A DNA stretch of 64,000 bases from CBDEFX01 sp965237635 (lineage in GTDB: Bacteria; Chloroflexota; Dehalococcoidia; Lucifugimonadales; CAUZJF01): NCBI GenBank assembly GCA_965237635.1, contig CBDEFX010000002.1:1798001-1862000 (forward strand). Reading direction: 5' to 3'. Position 1 is the stretch's first letter; each line of letters begins with the position of its first letter. The position numbers and the translations under genes were made by a program. Below the pieces are notes generated by a model. The model made no database searches, had not been told where the DNA came from, and was given only the letters and a program-made list of their open reading frames with translations. This document shows positions 9,339 to 18,320 of the stretch, piece after piece.

Positions 9339-9867
9339 GTAAGGTGCTCGACAAACGGGTGGCACTGGTCGAGAGATATTCTCCAAGTCCGAGCAAGCCA
9401 ACCACGAGGCTAACGGCCAGACTGATATTCAGTAAAGCCCGCCAATGTGAGTGATAGCGAAAAACTGTTGTCACGACCCATATGAACGCGAGCCAGTGAG
9501 CGAGGTCAACGAACCCCTGCATTCGCTCATAGGTAGACCACAGGCTCCGTTCTGTGCTGACCCCAAAGAAGGAAGATAGGAGCGATACGGCAACGAAAGC
9601 AGCGAACACGAGAGGCAAGAGGGAGCGAGGAGTGCGATACACAGGATATCTCAGTGCCAACACCACCCAAACGGCGGACGCTATCTCGATCAGGGTGCGA
9701 TAGTACAAGGCTTTCCCGACGATAGCCGGGTAAATCGTAGACGGCAGGGGAGGCTCCATCACGATGAGAGGCGTGGCGAGAACGAGGGCTATCGGCGTTT
9801 GGATAGCAAGGAGGAGTACCCGTTCCGTTCTAGCAGGACCTGCAAGGCGACGGGAGGTGATGGTCAC
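9339..9867 (-). pseudogene. O-antigen ligase/polymerase-like membrane protein, 3' end lost
   Basis: Roughly 176 N-terminal residues remain, starting at 9867, with several hydrophobic segments. The sequence FFGVSTERSLWSTYERMQGF followed by VDLAHWLAFIWVV is characteristic of O-antigen ligase (Wzy_C/WaaL) family proteins. These act in the inner membrane, joining or polymerising lipid-linked glycans. The frame is cut at 9339 by the end of IS1380-a copy 3. The missing C-terminal half, with the large periplasmic loop, is not found anywhere in the window. Confidence 0.78.
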
Positions 9868-10311
9868 GCTATCCTAGTGCGCTAGCTCGGTGCGAGCCAT
9901 TCTCGAAGGGGCATGGATCTGATATCCGGGTAAGCCGCCATATATATCAAGCTACCTGGTCCCGACGCAACATACCGTTCTCGACTTTACCCATGGTAGT
10001 TTGACTCGCGAACGCGGTCAACTGACCAAGCAACAGCAGGAAGATCGGACGTCCCCCTTGCAATTTCGCTGCGTGGTTCGACAGGTCCCCCGATGCGGCA
10101 TCGGGCGACTCCTGTCGGAGCCTCGCCACGAACGTACGTTCAAGGCCGCCGTTCGCTCTGTGTAGTCCCTATGCTGCATCGGGACGTATCGAAGGGAGCT
10201 TGCCGGAGGGTAGTTCGGGCCACCTTGCAGATAGCGGCCGACGGTCCTCGTGCACTCCGCTGTTGCCGACGTTCGTGCTGGTCCCGCTGACTCCGGATGG
10301 CTCCCCAACCC
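9868..10311. other. Intergenic region with decayed repeats
   Basis: No gene is supported. Between about 10075 and 10210 there are pieces of the short palindromic repeat type also seen near 28330 and 31390, such as GGTTCGACAGG, CTCCTGTCGGAG and the ACGAACGTACGTTC palindrome. They are degraded and have no clear boundaries. Confidence 0.4.
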
Positions 10312-10461
10312 TCGACGATAGCGAACATCGGTGCTATACTTACTGTGAGGGACAGACCCAAGTGGCTGTCCCATTTCTTTGCCCCGGTGTTCCAAGGTGT
10401 ACCAAAGCCCCAAGCTGAGAGGAACACAATGGAGCAGAATGGAACAGATTTTTCAGAACAC
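10312..10461 (+). repeat. Promoter-led dispersed repeat, copy 1
   Basis: A block of about 150 bp resembles 29010-29183. Both begin with a sigma70-like promoter: here TCGACG at 10312-10317, a 17-base spacer and TATACT at 10335-10340. Both continue with a shared downstream sequence (GACAGACCCAAG, CTGTCCCATT, GGTGTACC, CACAATGGA, TTTTTCAGAAC). A weakly conserved peptide frame (LSH-FA, GVPK, TMEQ, FSE) is visible in both. It could be a small RNA, a short peptide or the remnant of a mobile element end. Confidence 0.5.
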
Positions 10462-10550
10462 GAGGCCGGTCACCCAAGAAGGGGCGGTCCCGTGTATGGT
10501 CGGCACCACCGCATTACATTTTCGTGCAAGGCGCTCCAGATGGGCTCGCC

Positions 10551-11021
10551 TCAGGGTCTGGCAACAGATGTGGAAGTGTCAGAAAGTACAGCGTCACCGG
10601 TGGCAGGCGACTGTAGACTACCGAACAGACGGTTTGGATGCTGGTCCATGATGCTCGCGCTGTAAGTACGCTGGGGTAATCGTAGAAGAGAGCCAATACG
10701 TACACGAACGATGTTGGCACTTACCATAAATGGAAGGTAGGCGTCCGCTCCATTAAGTAGGGAACTAACACTCTCCGTCTCGCTTTCCGGTCCAACTACG
10801 ATAATGCTGGCGGGGGAACGTTTGCGTACTACGTGTAACAGGTCCTCACCGTCGATCGGGTCTGCATCAAACGGGAGCATTACTACACCCACCGGGCGGT
10901 GCGCTACTAGTTGTAACAGGTCACCGCCGTCATCTGCTTCAATAACCCGGTGCCCTGCTTCTGCTACGGCTGATACGAGAGACGACATCTCAGGCTGTGA
11001 AAGAATGAGCACGGTGACCAT
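10551..11021 (-). CDS. Degenerate receiver-domain protein
   Basis: The 156-residue ORF starts at ATG 11021 (MVTVLILSQPEMSS). Residues 1-120 follow the response-regulator receiver pattern: a leading strand, acidic residues EADDGGD, IDGEDLLHVVRKRSP, IIVVG, NGADAYLPF and IGSLLRLPQR. The position that normally holds the phosphorylated Asp appears to be Pro (VVMLPFD), and the conserved Lys near the end is also missing, so this would be a pseudo-receiver. No output domain follows, and the last 35 residues look random. It may be a truncated remnant of a two-component regulator. Confidence 0.5.
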   Translation of the reverse strand: MVTVLILSQPEMSSLVSAVAEAGHRVIEADDGGDLLQLVAHRPVGVVMLPFDADPIDGEDLLHVVRKRSPASIIVVGPESETESVSSLLNGADAYLPFMVSANIVRVRIGSLLRLPQRTYSASIMDQHPNRLFGSLQSPATGDAVLSDTSTSVARP

Positions 11022-11187
11022 ATTGATCCCCCCGGGGCCTCCAAGACCTCTCTCAAAGTTACGTTCCCAGAAGCATAATATGAGAGAGTAAAGGCCCACG
11101 CGCTTTCGTCGCTACGGGCCACGCCGATGCTACGGCTCGACGATTTGTGGAGCGGCAGACCGGACCCTCGCCGCTACTGCAGCACGG

Positions 11188-12270
11188 TCAGGACTTCCAG
11201 TCTCGAACTCCCCGTGGGATTATCGTGTAGGGGGCGGCGGCGGCTGACACCTTGTTCAACTTGAGCATCTCCTCGTCGGAGAGCCGCCAGCCGACTGCGC
11301 CGATGTTCTCGTCCAGCTGCTCAATTCTGTCGCCGCCCGATATCGCGACCGTCGCTTCGGAGTGTGACAATACCCAGTTGAGCGCAACCTGCGGCATGGT
11401 CTTGCCTCGTTCCCTGGCGATGTCCCTGACGGCGTCCAACACCGGCGCGGCTTCTAGCGGTAAGGCCGAGTCGAACCTCGCGCCGCCGCCGCGACATCCA
11501 CACTCACAACGTAACTCCCCTGGTGGGGGCTGGTGTGACGTTACACCAGGCCCGGTGAGAGTCCAGTGGGAGCCCGGCGGCGGAGGTTCGCCGGCGGTGT
11601 ACTCTCCACTCAGCAACCCTATGGCCAGCGGGGCGTAGACCATGACCCCAAGGCCCTGGTCCCGCACGAGCCCGAACATGTCTACCTCCAGCTCGCGGTC
11701 GAGCAGGCTGTAGCAGTTCTGAACGCAGACGAACGGGTCGGCATTGACTCTATCCGCGATCCAGAGCGCCCTGCATACCTGCCAGGCAGTGAAGTTGCTG
11801 CAGCCGACGTAGCCCACCTTGCCCATCGTCACGAGATCGTCGAGGGCACGAATCGTCTCCTCTAGAGGCGTGTCTTCGACGTAGCCGTGGAGCATGTAGA
11901 CGTCTATGCGGTCTGTGCCAAGTCTACTGAGCGACCTGTCTACCTCCCGCATGATGTGGAGTCGCGAGCTGCCGCGGTCGTTCGGGCCGGGCCCCAGCTC
12001 CCCGACTACTTTGGTCAACAGGACGACCTCGTCGCGCCTGGTCCGAAGGACCCGGCCCAAGATCTCCTCCGCCGTAACCTTCTCCTCGATGGATGGGTGC
12101 CATTCTCCCGGCCCGTAGGTATTGGCGCAATCGATGAAGTTGACGCCAGAGTCGAGTGCGTGCTCTATATGGCGCTGGGCGTCGTCCGCCGACGCCAGCT
12201 CCCTCATCCCAAGGCCAAGGGCGATCCTCGACACCTTCACTCCCACGTTTCCGAGGTTTACGTACTCCAT
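11188..12270 (-). CDS. Aldo/keto reductase
   Basis: A 360-residue NAD(P)H-dependent carbonyl reductase of the aldo/keto reductase TIM-barrel family. The start is ATG 12270 (MEYVNLGNVGVKVSR), seven bases after AGGGAG; an upstream in-frame start lacks such a site. Tetrad residues fit the family: Asp and Tyr in FIDCANTYG, Lys in VVLLTKVVG and His in YMLHGYVE. Near residues 240-270 there is an unusual Pro/Gly-rich insertion ending in GELRCECGCRGGG, a tight cysteine cluster not normal for the family. The C-terminus retains cofactor-binding features (NWVLSHSEATVAISGG). It stands alone; the substrate is unknown. Confidence 0.88.
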   Translation of the reverse strand: MEYVNLGNVGVKVSRIALGLGMRELASADDAQRHIEHALDSGVNFIDCANTYGPGEWHPSIEEKVTAEEILGRVLRTRRDEVVLLTKVVGELGPGPNDRGSSRLHIMREVDRSLSRLGTDRIDVYMLHGYVEDTPLEETIRALDDLVTMGKVGYVGCSNFTAWQVCRALWIADRVNADPFVCVQNCYSLLDRELEVDMFGLVRDQGLGVMVYAPLAIGLLSGEYTAGEPPPPGSHWTLTGPGVTSHQPPPGELRCECGCRGGGARFDSALPLEAAPVLDAVRDIARERGKTMPQVALNWVLSHSEATVAISGGDRIEQLDENIGAVGWRLSDEEMLKLNKVSAAAAPYTIIPRGVRDWKS

Positions 12271-12457
12271 GACACTCCCTTCAGCCATTCTGCTGGCGAC
12301 CGAGATAAAGACCCGGCACATTCTACAACACCGAGCTAGGTAGTGGAGGCGAGGCGATGGTATATTAGTAACGCCGGAAGCGCATAAGGGGTCCAGGCCG
12401 CCGTTACGACAAAGTCAGCTGCGGCTGAGCAGACACCGGTCTTGAGGGGAAAGCGGT

Positions 12458-12955
12458 ATGGCAAACCAATATAGCACTGCGGCCTCAAAGTTCACTGAGG
12501 GCTATCAGCGTCTGCTCGCCAAGGACTACCGAGAAGCGGTCGTCGCGTTTGGTGCCGCCATAGACCTGTTTCCCCTTTTCGAGACGGCGTATCGTTTTCG
12601 GGCGGAGGCACACCGAAATCTGGGGCAGGAGCCGGAGTCAAGGGCCGACCTTGAATCGATGATATCAATCTCACAGACCAGGCGACGGGAGGCGGAGAAG
12701 ATGCTTGGCGGTGATCGGGCGAGACGGCCAGAAACCCCGGGCCCCTCACCGGCTGCTGGGAATCCCCCGGTCGCCGGACCTGTGCCGGCGTCCGCGAATC
12801 CACCGGCGTGGTCCGGAGAACGGACACGGGCGCCGGTCCGCGATGAGGCGCAAGGGCGCAGTATTCTTCAATCGCCGATTGTTATCGTGACCGGCGTCGC
12901 ATCGCTGGTCATGCTGCTTGCTGCCGTCATCTTGATCGTTTTCGGCGGCGGGTGA
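12458..12955 (+). CDS. TPR-like protein with C-terminal membrane anchor
   Basis: The 165-residue protein starts at ATG 12458 after GAGGGG. Residues 5-75 form two TPR-like helical hairpins (YQRLLAKDYREAVVAFGAAI, YRFRAEAHRNLGQEPESRAD). A Pro/Ala-rich linker (90-135) leads to a single C-terminal hydrophobic segment (IVIVTGVASLVMLLAAVILI) and a short GGG end. It is probably a tail-anchored membrane protein with a cytoplasmic TPR. The role is unknown; no operon partner is evident. Confidence 0.72.
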   Translation: MANQYSTAASKFTEGYQRLLAKDYREAVVAFGAAIDLFPLFETAYRFRAEAHRNLGQEPESRADLESMISISQTRRREAEKMLGGDRARRPETPGPSPAAGNPPVAGPVPASANPPAWSGERTRAPVRDEAQGRSILQSPIVIVTGVASLVMLLAAVILIVFGGG

Positions 12956-13057
12956 AGATGGGCGACGTGCCGCGGCCGATAAATACGCCCTGCATACGGT
13001 AGCGGCCTTGCATGTCGTGCCCTCGGCCCAAGGCTTTGTGCCCTTCGTGAGCGGCCG

Positions 13058-13738
13058 TCAGAGGACGATCCTTCCGATCTCAGGCCAGCCTCGTGCTCCT
13101 TCAGGCGGGAAGTCGGCGTCGCAATACCACAGCTCTCCGTCCTTGATCGAAAGGCCATGAGGGCTGGGCCCATCCTGGGGGAAAGTGATCCAGTCTATCT
13201 CCTCGCCCGTCTCGACATGGTACTTCACGATGAGTTTAGCCGCTCTCTCGGCGCACCAGATGCCATCGCCGTCCCGTGCCAGGCCGTGCAAGACGTCGAG
13301 GTCGAGTGGGAACTTTCTAACGACCGTACCGTCTTCCGGGTCGATGAGGATGAGAGCCGCCGGCTCGAAAGCGGTCACCCATAGGAGACCATCGTCCCAC
13401 TCTATCCCGTGTATACCTCCGCCGTCCGGGGTCGGCAGGCGGTCCACCGGCTCGCCGGTCTGCAAGTCGAGCTTGTAGACCAACGACAGGTGCGTGTCGG
13501 TGGCGCGGTATTCGCGGGCGATCGTCCGTCCGTTCGAGGCGGTCCAGAGGTAGCCGCCTCCGACGGTGATACCCGAGCCGTTCTCGGTAGGCGTTTCAAT
13601 GGTACGGGTTACGCGCCCGTCCTCGCCCAGCACGTATACGTTGTCCGTGTGTTGGCCCATGACGAAGAGCCCCTCGTCGGTCCACTGAAGGCCGTTCGGC
13701 ATGGGTTCCGGCACCGGGAATGTAGGTTCGAGCCTCAT
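13058..13738 (-). CDS. Beta-propeller protein (SMP-30/Vgb-like)
   Basis: A 226-residue protein with repeated blades, each carrying a short strand-turn-strand with an acidic turn: VYVLGEDGRVTRTI, VYKLDLQTGEPVDRL, LILIDPEDGTVVRKF, IVKYHVETGEEIDWI. HGIEWDDGLLWV and HGLARDGDGIWC are typical of SMP-30/gluconolactonase or streptogramin-lyase-like propellers. There is no signal peptide. It is shorter than most six-bladed members (about 280-300), so it may be a compact or trimmed form. The substrate is unknown. Confidence 0.65.
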   Translation of the reverse strand: MRLEPTFPVPEPMPNGLQWTDEGLFVMGQHTDNVYVLGEDGRVTRTIETPTENGSGITVGGGYLWTASNGRTIAREYRATDTHLSLVYKLDLQTGEPVDRLPTPDGGGIHGIEWDDGLLWVTAFEPAALILIDPEDGTVVRKFPLDLDVLHGLARDGDGIWCAERAAKLIVKYHVETGEEIDWITFPQDGPSPHGLSIKDGELWYCDADFPPEGARGWPEIGRIVL

Positions 13739-13987
13739 CGCGTCTCTGAGTCACAGACGTTTGTCGTGCGACAGTCCATGATAGAATTACCCTCTCCATC
13801 ACCTCGGACCGATTCTCAACGCGGCGCGGTCTAACAGGGTGCAACTGCTGAATCTAGACCCCTCCCCCACACCAGGCTCAACATAACCGCGCGTTTATCC
13901 ACTGTCAATGTTGATTCTCAACGCCGTGGAAACTACATCCGACCTGTCGTGGCTAGCCCGTATCGCCAGACGGCCGAGGGAACGCCC
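13739..13987. other. Divergent intergenic region
   Basis: This 249-bp space separates the minus-strand propeller gene from the plus-strand YihY gene and must hold promoters for both. I could not assign convincing -35/-10 pairs. GAGGGA at about 13976 is the ribosome-binding site of the YihY gene. Confidence 0.4.
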
Positions 13988-15187
13988 ATGGCAATGGACC
14001 GCATCGTGGGAACGCCGGCCACGCGACGCAAGGTGTTGAGGATGCTGGGCGTGGCGCTCACCGACTTTACTCGGAACAACTGTCCCTACATAGCGGCCGG
14101 CATCGCGTACTGGACTCTGTTCTCCGTGTTCCCACTGGCGTTGGCCGGAATCTCTATTCTGGGGTTCCTTCATTCCACACCTGAGGAGCAGACCAGGGTT
14201 GTGGAGGGGATTATCAAGCTGGTCCCCGTCTCCGAGGAGTATCTTGCCCCCGTCGTCGATGAGGTGTCACGGACGCGAGGCGCGTTGGAGGTATCCTCAA
14301 AAAGTGTGTAAACGGTCAGGCGGTGTACCCTCTCTCTGAACAAGACGGGCTCAAGGCTCAAGAGAGGAGATACACCGCCTATGGGAAAGAGAAGCACTAG
14401 GAGCAGGTCGGAGTCAAGGCCGGAGTGGGAGCAGTTGGAGGATTGGGTGCGAGGCCATGTCCAGCGGCTGATCCAGGAGTTGCTGGAGGAAGAGGTGACG
14501 GAGTTTCTAGGAAGGGCGAAGTCGGCCCGCAGGTCTGAGTCGGACAACGAGAGAGGCTATAGGAACGGATACGGCAAACCCCGAAGGCTTACGCTGAGTT
14601 CGGGAACGGTACAGCTGAGGAGGCCACGAGTCCGCAACACCGAAAAGGAGTTCGAGAGCCGGCTGCTGCCGCTGTTCGTCAACAGGACCAGGAAGGTTGC
14701 TGAGCTGATCCCCCAGTTGTACCTACATGGCCTTTCCGAAGGTGACTTCGACCTGGCGGTGCGGGGACTGCTGGGAGAAGAGGCACCGATATCGGCGAGC
14801 ACGGTAGTCCGGTTGAAGGATAAGTGGAACGATGAGCTTGCCCAATGGCGCGCTAGGCCCCTGGATGACCTCGAAGTGGTGTACATGTGGGTGGATGGAG
14901 TCTACGTCAAGGCCGGTCTTGAGCGGGAGAAGGCGGCGATCCTGGTGGTGATGGCGGCCCTGAGCGACGGAAGGAAGGTGGTGGTGAGCGCGATTCCCGG
15001 ATACAGGGAGTCCATAGAGAGCTGGTCCGATGTGCTCAGGGACATGAGGCGCCGCGGGCTGGAGTGCCCAAGACTGGTAATTGGAGACGGACATCTGGGC
15101 ATCTGGGGAGCTCTGCGCAACGTCTATCCTCAGGCGGCCGAGCAACGCTGCTGGAACCACAAGATCCTAAACGTGCTCGCCAAGCTT

Positions 15188-17169
15188 GATTCCCTCGCAA
15201 AAAGGTCTGTTTGAGATGAACCCTGGCGTGCGAAGGGGCCTGGAAGGGAGGAGGCCACGGGATGCCGGCTGCTGGCCTCACCGCACCATCTGCCGCGCTC
15301 AGGACAAGCGTGATCCCGTTGCGGTACCCCTTCCGTGGCTCAGGGCACCCGGTGGAAGCTGTGGAGCGGCGCCCTCATGCGGCCGCGACCGCAGGTACCG
15401 TCCCGACCGCCCGCTGAGCCGTGTTCTCCATCTCCACCAGGCGTGCATGGACCATCCGCTTGAAGTTGCACGCCAACGCCTTCAGGTAGACGGCAAGCCG
15501 CACCCGACGGCCCCCTCGCACCCGCAAGCGCCCAAGCCCGTGGGCGCGCTTCAGCTCGGAGTTCGTTCCCTCGATCCCGGCCCTTATGTCATACCGCTTG
15601 CGCCACTCCTCGGTGGCCTCGGCCCTCCGGCGCCGCTCGATGTTTACCTTCACCAGGTCCGCCTTGAGGACGTAGTCCCCCGCACGCCGGTCCAGCTTCA
15701 CTGGGCAACGGGACCGCAAGGGGCAGGGCTCGCATGTTGTCCCGGCAAAGTGGACCTCTACCCGCTCCGGCGCATCCTCCAGCTCGTACTCCTCGATGGA
15801 CGGGTGGCCGGCGGGGCACACCGTGGCCTGCTCCCCTGTGACGTCGATCTGAAAGTCCGCGGCGGTGAGCGGCGGTGGTCCGTCACGCTCTCCTTCGTGC
15901 GAGTTCCCCGGCGCCGACCCCGCCACCGGGCTCACCAGTTCCGTTCCCCGGCGCGAGGCTTCGAAGGCGTTGCGGCCCGACCCATACGCCGTGTCGACGA
16001 AGAGCTCGTCCGGTCGGACCTTCCGCTCCGCGAGCCCGTCAACGACCGGCACGCTCACGTCGGTGTCGCTCCCACTCGAGGGGGTCACCTCCACGTGGGT
16101 GATGAGCTGGGTGGCGTTCTCCTCGTGGCAGGTCTCCGCCACCTGCACCTCGTACCCCTTCCCCTTGTGGCCGCTGTAGGTCACATCCGGGTCGTGGGGC
16201 GATTGCAGCGAGTCGGCGGACACCTGCTTCGGGTCCTTCAAGGCCACGGGCACCTTGCATTCCCCAGCATCGTCGTCATCGTCCCCCGGGCGCCCGTCCC
16301 GGTGTTTGCCCACATGGCACTGCTCCCGCAGCAGCCGCTCCAGCAGCCGGTACTCCTCCAGCTGGGCAGCAGTCGTGCCACGGAACCGGTCCACCAGCCG
16401 GTAGAGGTCCCGGGCACAGACCGAAAAGCGTCGCCGACCCTCCCCCGTGTGGGCGTCCTCGTAGTGGGTCGCCTCGTCTTCTTCCTTCAAATAGCGCCCC
16501 AGGAGGCCCTCCGGAACCCCAGGGCGAAGCTCTGGGTGCTCCCAGCGCAAGGCCCGCAGGAACAACCGCATCGTCTCACAGAACAGGCCCAGCCGGGTGA
16601 GTGTAGCGATGTTGCTCATGATGTGGGTGGAGTCCAGCCGTTGCTTTCCGGTGCGTATGCCCAGCGCCTGGATGATCCGGTCCGTGGTCTCCTGGAAAGC
16701 CAGCCGGCCACCGTCGTGCTGCATCAGGCGAACTCGGAAGTTGTGGAGAGTCTTCTGGGGCAGGTGGGTCTCCTCGATGTCCAGCCGCAGGGCGTGGTGC
16801 CAGAGCAGGTTGAACTCTAGTTGTTCCAGAGCTTCATCGTCGGTGAGGTTGAACATCTCTTTGAGAAGGTGGACCCCGAGGACGGTCTGCACCGCTCGGT
16901 TGGGGCGGCCGTTGTCCACGCAGTACATCGGAGCAAAGAGCTCCTCGTCAATCAGGGGGAGCGCCTCGTTTCGGAAAACCTCGGCCCAACTCCCCTCCAG
17001 GCGCTTAGCCTTCTTCGGCGTCACCAGGAACTGGGACTGCCAGAGGCTCTCTTGCGGGTCTCGTATTCGGAACATCCTCCCCTCCCTCGGCCAGGCGCAG
17101 CGCCCACGACCTTTTATTACATTATCCCCACCTTGCCCCAGGCTGGCGAGGGGTTTTTACGAGGGAATC
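15188..17169 (-). mobile_element. IS1182-family element inside IS256 copy 1
   Basis: The 1982-bp element has 16-bp inverted repeats, GATTCCCTCGCAAAAA (15188-15203) and TTTTTACGAGGGAATC (17154-17169). It is flanked by the palindromic duplication AAGCTT. One long transposase gene lies on the minus strand. The same terminal sequence and target recur in the MITE at 20890-21050. Confidence 0.93.
15375..17075 (-). CDS. IS1182-family transposase
   Basis: A 566-residue DDE transposase. The N-terminus (NRAVQTVLGVHLLKEMFNLT, LEFNLLWHHALRLD) and the middle (LDSTHIMSNIATLTRLGLF) match the IS1182 pattern with its characteristic Asp-Ser-Thr-His. A second Asp occurs in ELFVDTAYGSGRNAFEAS, and Glu in RAGIEGTNSELKRAHGLGRL. 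A Cys-rich stretch (CPAGH, CEPCPLRSRCPVK) before the last catalytic block is also a family feature. Full length and apparently functional. Confidence 0.92.
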   Translation of the reverse strand: MFRIRDPQESLWQSQFLVTPKKAKRLEGSWAEVFRNEALPLIDEELFAPMYCVDNGRPNRAVQTVLGVHLLKEMFNLTDDEALEQLEFNLLWHHALRLDIEETHLPQKTLHNFRVRLMQHDGGRLAFQETTDRIIQALGIRTGKQRLDSTHIMSNIATLTRLGLFCETMRLFLRALRWEHPELRPGVPEGLLGRYLKEEDEATHYEDAHTGEGRRRFSVCARDLYRLVDRFRGTTAAQLEEYRLLERLLREQCHVGKHRDGRPGDDDDDAGECKVPVALKDPKQVSADSLQSPHDPDVTYSGHKGKGYEVQVAETCHEENATQLITHVEVTPSSGSDTDVSVPVVDGLAERKVRPDELFVDTAYGSGRNAFEASRRGTELVSPVAGSAPGNSHEGERDGPPPLTAADFQIDVTGEQATVCPAGHPSIEEYELEDAPERVEVHFAGTTCEPCPLRSRCPVKLDRRAGDYVLKADLVKVNIERRRRAEATEEWRKRYDIRAGIEGTNSELKRAHGLGRLRVRGGRRVRLAVYLKALACNFKRMVHARLVEMENTAQRAVGTVPAVAAA

Positions 17170-18320
17170 AAGCTTCCAAAGCGACAACAGGACCAGGCCA
17201 AGCTCATGCTACGTACTATCCCCTACGCGCCGACTCGGACAGAGGCTGAGCGGCTCAGGACGGTGTTCACCAGGTGGTGCGGCGACCATTCCTACGAGGC
17301 GGCCTCAGAGGCCCTGGAGCGGGACTGGGACCGCATGGTCACCTTCTATGACTTCCCAAAGGAGCACTGGGGGCACCTTCGCACAACGAACCCGGTAGAA
17401 TCACCCTTCGCGGCCCTCAGGCTTCGGACCGATGCCGCCAAGCGCTACAAGAGGGTCGATCGGGCGATAGCGGTGATCTGGAAAATGTTGATGGTCGCCG
17501 AACAGCGCTTCAGGCGTCTGAAGGCCCCTGAGTTGATCGAAGACGTCTATCTCGGTGCACAGTATGCGGATGGAATCGCCATTGAATCAACGGCTGAGAA
17601 GGTCGCCGCCTGATGTCGTTTACACACCTATTGACGTAACCTCGGCGCGTTGGGTGGGGTGGCGCTGGTCGGCCTGCTGTGGACCGGCACCGCGGTGTTC
17701 TCAGCCGTGCGCAAGGGTGTTAACCACGCATGGCACATCGGCATGCCGCACTATTTCCTGCTGGAGAGGACGATCGATCTAGTAATGCTTCTCTCTGTTG
17801 CAGGGCTTGCATTTGTCCAGGCGGTTTTCACCACCGACTTGTTTGGGCTTGCAGGCGTCGCGAGCGCTGCCAGCGGGTCGGATTACTGGATCGTGCTAAA
17901 GATTATCTTCGAGCTTTTCACCCTGGCGCTCGCCATCGGGGCGTTTATGCTGCTCTACCGCTACGTGCCCAACACGAAGGTCGTATGGGGGGATATCTGG
18001 ATCGGAGCGATCGTAGGGGCAACGCTGTTTCAGGGTGTGAGATTGGTCTTCTCCTGGTTCATCTCCAACGTCAGCAACTTCAACGTTGTCTACGGTTCCC
18101 TCGGGGCCCTGATGGCGGTCCTGGTATGGGCTTATCTGTCATCGATTGCTATCATGGCGGGGGCCCAAGTGGCCTACACGTACAGGGGCGTGTTCGGCTC
18201 GCACGCGGGCGAAATCGTTCTCCCGGGGCCGAGGCCGAAGGTCATAAGTAGACGTCGTGGCTTTCGTGGCCTCCTTGCTACCGTCCTAAGCTGGCTGCTG
18301 CCACCAAAGAACGACCGGCA

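Larger units (their letters stand above)
14381..17613 (+). pseudogene. IS256-family transposase, split by the IS1182-type element
   Basis: The N-terminal 268 codons (14381-15187) and the C-terminal part (17170-17613) together match the intact 414-residue transposase at 19158-20402. The break falls in ILNVLAKL/PKRQQDQ at AAGCTT, which is duplicated on both sides (15182-15187 and 17170-17175). Removing 15188-17169 and one AAGCTT restores the frame. A few substitutions separate it from copy 2 (for example KEFES against EEFES). Confidence 0.94.
14288..17643 (+). mobile_element. IS256-family element copy 1, itself interrupted
   Basis: The ends begin GAGGTATCCTCAAAAAGTG and finish CACCTATTGACGTAACCTC, forming an imperfect inverted repeat that includes GTGTGTAAACG. 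The flanking duplication GGCGCGTTG is 9 bp. Subtracting the inner IS1182-type insertion and one AAGCTT leaves exactly 1368 bp, the same length as copy 2 at 19065-20432. Confidence 0.94.

Noticed and set aside
15186..16820. A 544-residue plus-strand ORF across the IS1182-type element
   Set aside because: It is antisense to a clear 566-residue transposase and starts in the element end; composition is typical of a shadow frame.
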